A stretch of 64,000 nucleotides of DNA, taken from NCBI GenBank assembly GCA_009760855.2, contig WPIO01000009.1, positions 2,668,501 through 2,732,500 of the forward strand, given 5' to 3'. The DNA is from Cristatella mucedo. Taxonomy: Eukaryota; Bryozoa; Phylactolaemata; Cristatellidae. A program made the translations under genes and the position numbers. Every line of letters begins with the position of its first letter. The first letter of the stretch is position 1. The notes beneath the pieces are model-generated. The model made no database searches. It was not told where the DNA came from and was given only the letters and a program-made list of their open reading frames with translations. Below are positions 47,700-64,000 of the stretch, in pieces.

Positions 47700-48820
47700 G
47701 TTTCTATGCTGACAAGTGCGACGAAGTCAGAGACAGCGTGTGATATTTCTCGGGCTGGGTATTCTCTCAGGCCAGATAATTAACATGGTATGAGTCGAAT
47801 CATTCAGGCTGAACATTGTAGTATAGTTTAGAGTAGACAGACCGACCCCGTCGGCTTCGCAATAAGGTGTCCTCTTGTGTGGTTTTGCATGCTTGTCTAA
47901 GCATGATGCCTTAGCTGTCATTATTGCTTGCTTGTCGCTGCTTTGCAGTAAGTTGTAAAGCACCTCGATAGAGCTTGTTTTCTCTTATTGCTCCATACGA
48001 AAGACTTACTTGTATTACTAATATGTCCTTATCGAATAGGAAGCAACGACAGAGGTGTGTTGTGTGTGTTCACGTGTGTGGAAGCATACCGAAGACAAAG
48101 CTGCCAACGCTACATTATAAAATAGAGCAAGTGTAACTGGAACAATTGCGACCATAATAGCATTCGATAGCCATCTTGAGTACGAATCAAAAGTCACAGT
48201 AATATATCCAATTGGTATCACGCTCGTATATCAGTATGTTAGAATGCAACGTGACCCTGCTTAAAAGCAGCTAGAAATATTTGCACATTGAATAAGAAGT
48301 ATAGGTAAACCACACAATACCAATATGATGACTGAGAAAGATGACCATACATTGTTATACAAACGTAGTTGATAACTTCTTTACACTAGTTACCTTCTTT
48401 GTTGCTATCGACGTTCGTGCAAATAGCGACTGCGTGGAACATGATAACCCGATTCCCACAAAGGGACATATGCGGTTCTATAGGTAAATAACTGTGCTGC
48501 ATTTGGATTTACCTTCGCACCACAAGCAACTACAAAATATCAGTTACCGGACTCTAATTAATTAGTCTAAGAGGTGAGAGCATTGAGATGGCCATGTAGT
48601 TACTGATGAGAGAATGTTAGTGCACACACACGTATCCCAAGACACCACCTATTCGAGAATAGTGACACGCACTGGACGCGATGAGTTTTCTTCACAATGG
48701 AGACGCTACAGACCAAGCACTCTGTTTCCCATCTAAATTCTGCTGTGACTGGATGGGTGAGATAATCGGTAGGGCAGCATGTGCTAGAAGCAACCAATCC
48801 TACTCTGCACATCCGGCTCC
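47700..48820. other. Unassigned intergenic DNA downstream of KAT5
   Basis: No repeat or reading frame recognised, except a weak tail-like stretch near 47950-48000. Confidence 0.5.
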
Positions 48821-48821
48821 T

Positions 48822-48990
48822 AATAATAATAGCAATAATACATTTGAATAGAACCCTCAGAGAACTGAATCTCTTTCAAGGCACTTTACAGATGCTGCAT
48901 AGAAAGCATTACCAAATGATTGGTGGTAACATCTGCAAGTGGCAGGCACAGTGTAAGCAGGCACGTGCACACAAAGGACCAATCACTAAT
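48822..48990 (-). mobile_element. LINE 3' UTR and tail just past KAT5
   Basis: AATAATAATAGCAATAATAC, ACCCTCAGAGAACTGAATCT, CAAGGCACTTTACAGATG, then 3' UTR traces. Confidence 0.75.
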
Positions 48991-49011
48991 CCTAAGTCAG
49001 GGTTTTATCTC

Positions 49012-49530
49012 TTTATTTTATTTATTTATTGGCAGGTCTTTAGTGCCACAATATTGTCATGCCATAAACTTGTCTCGTGATTTTTTTTCTGTACTAGCAA
49101 ATGGCAGGCTGGCTTTTAATGAGACTAAGTGAATGCAAGCGAGAAGGCATTATATGGGGCTAGGAAAATCAGCGTGCTTAGGAGCAAAGCACTTGCATTG
49201 CACAATGGTGAGCAGCGAGATGACTGAGGATGCAGATGTAGCAAAATGCATTTACTTAGTTCTACATCAACCACAAAACTATATTCTTTGCGACAGCTGC
49301 CATCAGCAGCACCTTAAAACAGGTGCTCCAGTAGCAGCAACCGAATGGCACAAAGCACGATGAAGCTTCACGGTGCTGCCTGCAGTTAAATAATGTACTG
49401 CTTCAAAGTGAAGGCATTCCCACGTGGTCAGTGTCTGCTTTTGCGTGACAAATGAGGAAGGACGTCGATCTGCAATACGAAGTAGACAGCACTTATTAAA
49501 TCGTAGCAGGCCGCCGGTGGTTAGTGCGAA
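49012..49530 (-). terminator. KAT5: KAT5 3' UTR with overlapping polyadenylation signals
   Basis: On the minus strand, overlapping AATAAA hexamers occur at 49030-49012, about 500 bp after the stop codon. They are the first such signals downstream. The stretch between shows no repeat, so a 3' UTR of about half a kilobase is the simplest reading. The cleavage site itself cannot be seen. Confidence 0.55.
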
Positions 49531-62730
<13,200 letters not shown>

Positions 62731-63420
62731 CTTGAAAAGAAGTGGGCACGCCAAAGAGCTTCACGAGGCTGCATGCTTCCTCGATAGCATGTGGGCGGAC
62801 GCGGCAAGTGGTCGGCGCACCAAGCACTCGCGCCACCGCTGACGGCAGCGCGCCCGTCTGCACAGCTCGGTAGTCGGACGCACGCAGAGCACACGGGAGC
62901 TCTCATTCGAAAGGGGAAAGAAGGAAAGGCTTGTTGCCATCGGTCTCATCCTACGACTGTGCTTGACCATCGGTGGAACACCGATGCTTTGACCATCGGC
63001 TGACCGAACCTCGGCTGGATTAGCTGAAACTACCGATCGTAGCTGCCCTGGCACCTGTTACACACCCTCCCCTACTTCCTGCATCCCGGCCACGAGTCAG
63101 CCAACTGGGTGACAGGGGAAGATACTCGAGCCAAGGTGACCATTAAATGAATAAAAGTAAACAGGGTGGGCACGTCACCAGAGTTAATTGAGCCCGACTG
63201 GGCTTTGAATGGCCCGACTGGGTCATTCAAAGCTGGGCCATTCAAAGCTGCATTGACCCATAAGGCTTACAAGCAGCAACACGAGAGACGGTGGGTTGAT
63301 GATAGGGCACAAACACCACATCTAACAAGAACTGCTAGCACTTAAAACAGCTCAGACGCCACTCATTGGGCTGGAATTTCGAGCTGAGTACCCGCTCGTT
63401 AGGTATTTCTAGCATTGTCT
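62731..63420. other. KAT5: Unassigned DNA upstream of KAT5 exon A
   Basis: Likely KAT5 intron. It contains a small inverted/direct repeat cluster (GGCTTTGAATGGCCC, TCATTCAAAGCTGGGCC at 63200-63250). No chromodomain exon seen. Confidence 0.5.
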
Positions 63421-64000
63421 CGAACCGTCACTGTGAATCTCTTTAACTTAGTGGTCGTCAGGCCTATTATAACTCCATAAAGGCCAGACTTAAGGGTCGC
63501 TTAATGTGCAATAAACCTCTGGTTTATTATGCAATAAACCTCTGGTTTACCAACCTTATTTCTGAAAATGGTCACGACCTGCATGCCTTAACTGAAACTT
63601 GGCTAAAATCGATAAACTGCTCGACAATTAAAGATGCTACCCCAACTAGTTTCTCATTCTTTCACACGCCTAGATCAATCAAAACTGAAGGTGGAGTTGC
63701 TGCTATCGTGCGCTCAAAATTCAACTTCAAGCCATTTGCCGTACCCCCGAAGCAGTCTTTTGAATCAATTGTCTTGGTCTCATTCGAAAACAAGCTACCA
63801 ATGGTGGCAGTAGTCTATCGCCCACCAGGTACCGAATCCTCCTTTATCTCAGATTTCTCCGATCTAGTTTTGATTCTGTGTGCAAGAAATCGATCCTTCC
63901 TCGTTATGGGTGATTTCAAAGTTCACTTTGATAACTTATCTGACGCCTTCAGCACTGAATTTCGAGCATTGACTGACTCATTGTTTCTTGTGGCTCTGAC
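63420..64000 (+). mobile_element. LINE 5' part: AP endonuclease domain, cut by window edge
   Basis: From 63590 the frame reads HDLHALTETWLKSINCS, GGVAAIVRSKFNFKPFAV, VAVVYRPPGTESSFISDF and FLVMGDFKVHFDNLSDAF: endonuclease landmarks TETWL, YRPPG and GDF. A 23-bp duplication just upstream (TGCAATAAACCTCTGGTTTA twice, 63507-63550) breaks the start. This is the only well-preserved endonuclease in the window. Confidence 0.88.

Overview
Organism and character. This is nuclear DNA of an intron-rich animal, most likely an invertebrate. Two conserved metazoan genes are split into short GT..AG exons. The introns and the space between the genes are packed with non-LTR retrotransposons, tRNA-derived SINEs, solo LTRs, DNA-transposon remnants and long microsatellites. 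Nothing in the sequence fixes the species; a mollusc or another lophotrochozoan would fit, but that is only a guess.

Genes. Both genes lie on the minus strand. (1) A PSTPIP-family F-BAR gene starts at 37289 and runs leftwards through eight coding exons (37254-37289, 28718-28818, 20334-20408, 10764-10905, 10084-10146, 9573-9674, 7817-7862, 1618-1697). It leaves the window after residue 215; the rest of the F-BAR domain and any C-terminal domain lie beyond position 1. Its start lies in a CpG-rich promoter block. (2) A KAT5/Tip60 MYST-family histone acetyltransferase gene enters from the right edge. Its seven last coding exons run from 62730 to the stop codon at 49531, with polyadenylation signals near 49012. 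Every exon junction in both models was checked for phase and splice dinucleotides, and the joined reading frames are open. The first exons of KAT5 (most of its chromo barrel domain) lie to the right of the window.

Layout. 1-37289: F-BAR gene with large repeat-filled introns. 37290-49000: about 11.7 kb between the genes with two solo LTRs (37961-39281 and 45111-46205), minus-strand LINE copies, a hAT transposase fossil (about 43555-44195) and a CpG-dense block of unknown nature. 49012-62730: KAT5, whose introns hold SINEs, a pogo-like MITE, a Tc1/mariner fossil and a perfect 156-bp tandem duplication. 63420-64000: the 5' (endonuclease) part of another LINE.

Repeat system. One L2/CR1-superfamily LINE family dominates, with about 25 fragments. 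Most end in a conserved hairpin followed by ATT-type repeats. A tRNA-headed SINE (SINE-A) carries the same 3' hairpin, so the LINE machinery probably copies it. A second tRNA-headed SINE (SINE-B) has an unrelated tail. Two short hAT elements with 8-bp target duplications resemble the SPIN ('Space Invader') group known for horizontal transfer. No bacterial-type system, CRISPR array, rRNA or functional tRNA gene was seen, and I did not find a new multi-gene system. The best leads are the SPIN-like elements, the solo-LTR family with variable internal repeats, and the LINE/SINE tail sharing.
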